Assembly (NCBI GenBank): GCA_964632995.1
Contig: CAZWDL010000197.1
Coordinates: 1-8,256, forward strand
Direction: 5' to 3'
Length of the DNA: 8,256 nt
Source of the DNA: CAZWDL01 sp964632995
Lineage (GTDB): Bacteria > Bacteroidota > Bacteroidia > Chitinophagales > Saprospiraceae
The notes beneath the pieces are model-generated. The model was given only the letters and a program-made list of their open reading frames with translations. It was not told the origin of the DNA and did no database searches. A program made the position numbers and the translations under genes. This document shows positions 7,155 to 8,256 of this stretch, in pieces; position 1 is the stretch's first letter; each line of letters starts with the position of its first letter.

Positions 7155-7162
7155 CAAAGATA
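7155..7162 (-). promoter_or_regulatory. candidate -7 box for the surface-protein gene (TATCTTTG on minus strand)
   Basis: The minus strand reads TATCTTTG, an exact TAnnTTTG match and identical to the box before the ABC operon. No clear TTG is seen at -33. Transcription would start near 7148 and give a leader of about 235 nt before ATG 6914. A closer but imperfect candidate (TATTTTTA, 6952-6959 on the minus strand) also exists, so the choice is uncertain. Confidence 0.35.
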
Positions 7163-7232
7163 CCGTTTTTAAAATAAAATGAAACCTTATTTGATATTTC
7201 TTAATACTCCGGAAAAAAATTATCATTGAGCC

Positions 7233-8015
7233 ATGGAAAATTTAAGTATCACGCTGGTCCAGAGTAAGCTGATCTGGGAAGACCCGAAGGCTAACCGCCG
7301 GCATCTGGGTGAAAAAATGGCCGGTCTGGCCGGAGAAACCGATCTGATCATCCTGCCGGAAATGTTCAGCACGGGCTTTACCATGGCTGCTGAAAACCTG
7401 GCCGAACCCATGCAGGGCCCCACCCTGGATTGGCTGTCAGTACAATCCAGGCAGACCGGGGCGGTCGTGACGGGCAGCATCATTGTGCGGGACGGGGAAA
7501 ACTGTTACAACCGCCTGATATGGATGCGCCCCGACGGCAGCCATGCATACTACGACAAGCGCCACCTCTTCACTCTGGCCGGAGAACACCAGCATTACGC
7601 AGCCGGCCAACAGCGCCTCAGCGTCGAGCTCCGGGGCTGGCGTATCTGTCCGCTCATCTGTTACGACCTGCGCTTCCCGGTATGGAGCCGCAATACCACT
7701 GATTATGACCTGCTGCTCTACGTGGCCAACTGGCCGGAAAGGCGGACGCGGGCATGGCGCAGCTTGCTCTGCGCGCGGGCCATCGAAAACCAGGCCTACA
7801 CGGTAGGAGTCAACCGCGTCGGGGAAGATGGTAACGAAGTCTATTACGCTGGCCACAGTAGCCTCTATGACTACGCCGGACAGCGCCTCTACGAAACCGC
7901 TCACCTGGAGAATGTCTTTACCACACGGCTGAGCAAAGAGCCGCTGCAACAGTTTCGCCGCAAATTCCGTTTTCTGGCGGATCGCGACACTTTCGAACTA
8001 CCCGGTATGAAATAA
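7233..8015 (+). CDS. omega-amidase-type carbon-nitrogen hydrolase (YafV/Nit2 family)
   Basis: Cytoplasmic amidase of the nitrilase superfamily, 260 residues, close to the length of Escherichia coli YafV. The catalytic triad is complete: Glu43 in LPEMF, Lys109 in YDKRHLF and Cys143 in ICYDLRFPVW; the second conserved Glu118 is in AGEH. The STGFTM stretch after Glu43 and the YDKRHLF block are typical of the YafV/omega-amidase branch rather than of true nitrilases. Family members hydrolyse alpha-ketoglutaramate or alpha-keto-gamma-methylthiobutyramate, products of glutamine transaminases, and so take part in glutamine-dependent transamination and methionine salvage; the exact substrate here is inferred. 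ATG 7233 starts the family-typical N-terminus (SITLVQSKLIWED). No Shine-Dalgarno sequence is seen, only an A-rich leader, as is common in Bacteroidota. It is divergent from the surface-protein gene with no visible partner in the window. Confidence 0.92.
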   Translation: MENLSITLVQSKLIWEDPKANRRHLGEKMAGLAGETDLIILPEMFSTGFTMAAENLAEPMQGPTLDWLSVQSRQTGAVVTGSIIVRDGENCYNRLIWMRPDGSHAYYDKRHLFTLAGEHQHYAAGQQRLSVELRGWRICPLICYDLRFPVWSRNTTDYDLLLYVANWPERRTRAWRSLLCARAIENQAYTVGVNRVGEDGNEVYYAGHSSLYDYAGQRLYETAHLENVFTTRLSKEPLQQFRRKFRFLADRDTFELPGMK

Positions 8016-8022
8016 TATTTAT

Positions 8023-8030
8023 TAAATTTG
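8023..8030 (+). promoter_or_regulatory. weak TAnnTTTG match after the amidase gene
   Basis: TAAATTTG fits the -7 consensus and lies in an AT-rich stretch 8 bp after the amidase stop. No TTG is present at -33 and no reading frame follows in the remaining 226 bp. If active, it would transcribe the hairpin cluster or a gene beyond the window. A chance match is quite possible. Confidence 0.2.
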
Positions 8031-8097
8031 CGCGTTATTTTTTGAAAAAAACTTTTAGTCCTCACCCACTCGAATAATGCTATCCGGCACTATAACC

Positions 8098-8117
8098 TAT
8101 GAATAACCCAGGTTAGA
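8098..8117 (+). repeat. third copy of the ATGAATAACCC dispersed motif
   Basis: TATGAATAACCCAGGTTAGA matches the right arm of the 1858-1917 palindrome (CATGAATAACCCGGGCTAAG) at the core ATGAATAACCC, then GG and TA, with single differences between. It also pairs locally: TAACC (8093-8097) with GGTTA (8111-8115). It lies 83 bp after the amidase stop, so both repeat sites fall just beyond gene 3' ends. This copy has no second full-length arm in view. Confidence 0.65.
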
Positions 8118-8141
8118 TAAAGCATGCGTGCTGGTCGTAGC

Positions 8142-8182
8142 GGCTTCGGAACTAAGTGAAACAGCCTCTTAGTGCCGAAGCC
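8142..8182. repeat. 15-bp stem hairpin with ACTAAG core
   Basis: Arms 8142-8156 (GGCTTCGGAACTAAG) and 8168-8182 (CTTAGTGCCGAAGCC) pair at 14 of 15 positions around an 11-nt loop. It is the first of three hairpins within 104 bp. No protein or known RNA class was recognised. The compact, GC-closed stem could act as a terminator-type barrier, a repetitive extragenic palindrome or an element end. Confidence 0.75.
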
Positions 8183-8185
8183 AGT

Positions 8186-8208
8186 AGTAACCAACGCCGT
8201 TACTTTTT
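8186..8208 (+). terminator. small hairpin followed by T-run
   Basis: AGTAAC (8186-8191) and GTTACT (8199-8204) form a perfect 6-bp stem with a 7-nt loop, followed by TTTT (8205-8208). The shape is that of a weak intrinsic terminator for rightward transcription, but it is 170 bp after the amidase stop and the stem is AT-rich. It may simply be part of the repeat cluster. Confidence 0.35.
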
Positions 8209-8212
8209 AACA

Positions 8213-8245
8213 ACGCTACTTAGTACACTGTAAACTAAGTAGCGT
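8213..8245. repeat. perfect 12-bp stem hairpin with ACTTAGT core
   Basis: Arms 8213-8224 (ACGCTACTTAGT) and 8234-8245 (ACTAAGTAGCGT) are perfectly complementary with a 9-nt loop; a further TAC/GTA pairing is possible inside. The loop-side ACTAAGT/ACTTAGT sequence is shared with the hairpin at 8142-8182, suggesting both belong to one repeat family. Confidence 0.75.
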
Positions 8246-8256
8246 CCAGTTTTGGC

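Larger units (their letters stand above)
6915..7232. other. divergent intergenic region between surface-protein and amidase genes
   Basis: 318 bp with no supported gene. AT-rich ends flank a more GC-rich centre (about 7018-7150). It should contain promoters for both divergent genes. It holds a 14-bp-spaced direct repeat (6982-7002), a small hairpin (7132-7147) and a minus-strand TAnnTTTG box (7155-7162). A start-less open frame on the plus strand (7015-7182) and a 71-codon minus frame overlap the centre; neither is recognisable. Confidence 0.7.

Noticed and set aside
7011..7226. 71-codon minus-strand frame in the divergent spacer
   Set aside because: No recognisable motif; it overlaps the candidate promoter box and would be transcribed from within the amidase leader.
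7221..7228. TATCATTG just before the amidase start as a -7 box
   Set aside because: One mismatch to TAnnTTTG, only 4 bp before the ATG, and no -33 element at the right distance.
8087..8120. Possible integron attC site because GTTAGAT (8112-8118) fits the GTTRRRY core
   Set aside because: No matching RYYYAAC partner at a suitable distance and no cassette-like arrangement.

Overview
The window most likely comes from a Bacteroidota genome, probably a GC-rich marine or activated-sludge Saprospiria/Lewinella-type lineage (lineage is inference). Three signs support the phylum. There is a very large secreted protein with a YPNP-type C-terminal sorting domain of the type IX secretion system (T9SS). 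That protein carries SprB-like and HYR-like repeats rich in the motif D-S-C-G-N. Candidate promoters match the Bacteroidota -7 box TAnnTTTG. Coding DNA is clearly GC-rich and the spacers between genes are AT-rich.

Layout, left to right. Positions 30-362 hold a low-complexity tandem tract built on a 7-bp CTTCCGA/C unit and bounded by a 13-bp imperfect inverted repeat. A TAnnTTTG box (396-403) follows, then a rightward pair: a drug-export-type ABC ATPase (419-1257, interrupted by a 10-N assembly gap that breaks the frame) and a membrane permease (1268-1855) that looks short and possibly chimeric at its C-terminus. A palindromic repeat (1858-1917) fills the gap to the next, convergent gene.

That gene (1932-6914, minus strand) takes up about 60% of the window. 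It encodes a 1660-residue T9SS-exported cell-surface or secreted protein: signal peptide, CUB-like domain, concanavalin-A/LamG-like domain, Kazal-like cysteine segment, two diverged beta-sandwich domains, five HYR-like repeats (four of exactly 81 residues), a PKD-like domain, two SprB-like repeats, a run of Ig/PKD-like domains and the sorting domain. A 318-bp spacer separates it from a divergent gene (7233-8015) for a carbon-nitrogen hydrolase of the omega-amidase (YafV/Nit2) type with the complete Glu-Lys-Cys triad.

The last 241 bp contain no convincing gene. They hold another copy of the 20-bp motif found at 1857-1918, followed by three consecutive hairpins, two of which share an ACTAAGT/ACTTAGT core.

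Functional links: the ATPase and permease should form one exporter. The giant surface protein and the amidase show no obvious pathway link to it or to each other. No defence system, CRISPR array, RNA gene or intact transposase was found. The least explained parts are the non-coding repeats: the capped CTTCCG tract, the dispersed palindromic motif and the right-end hairpin cluster.
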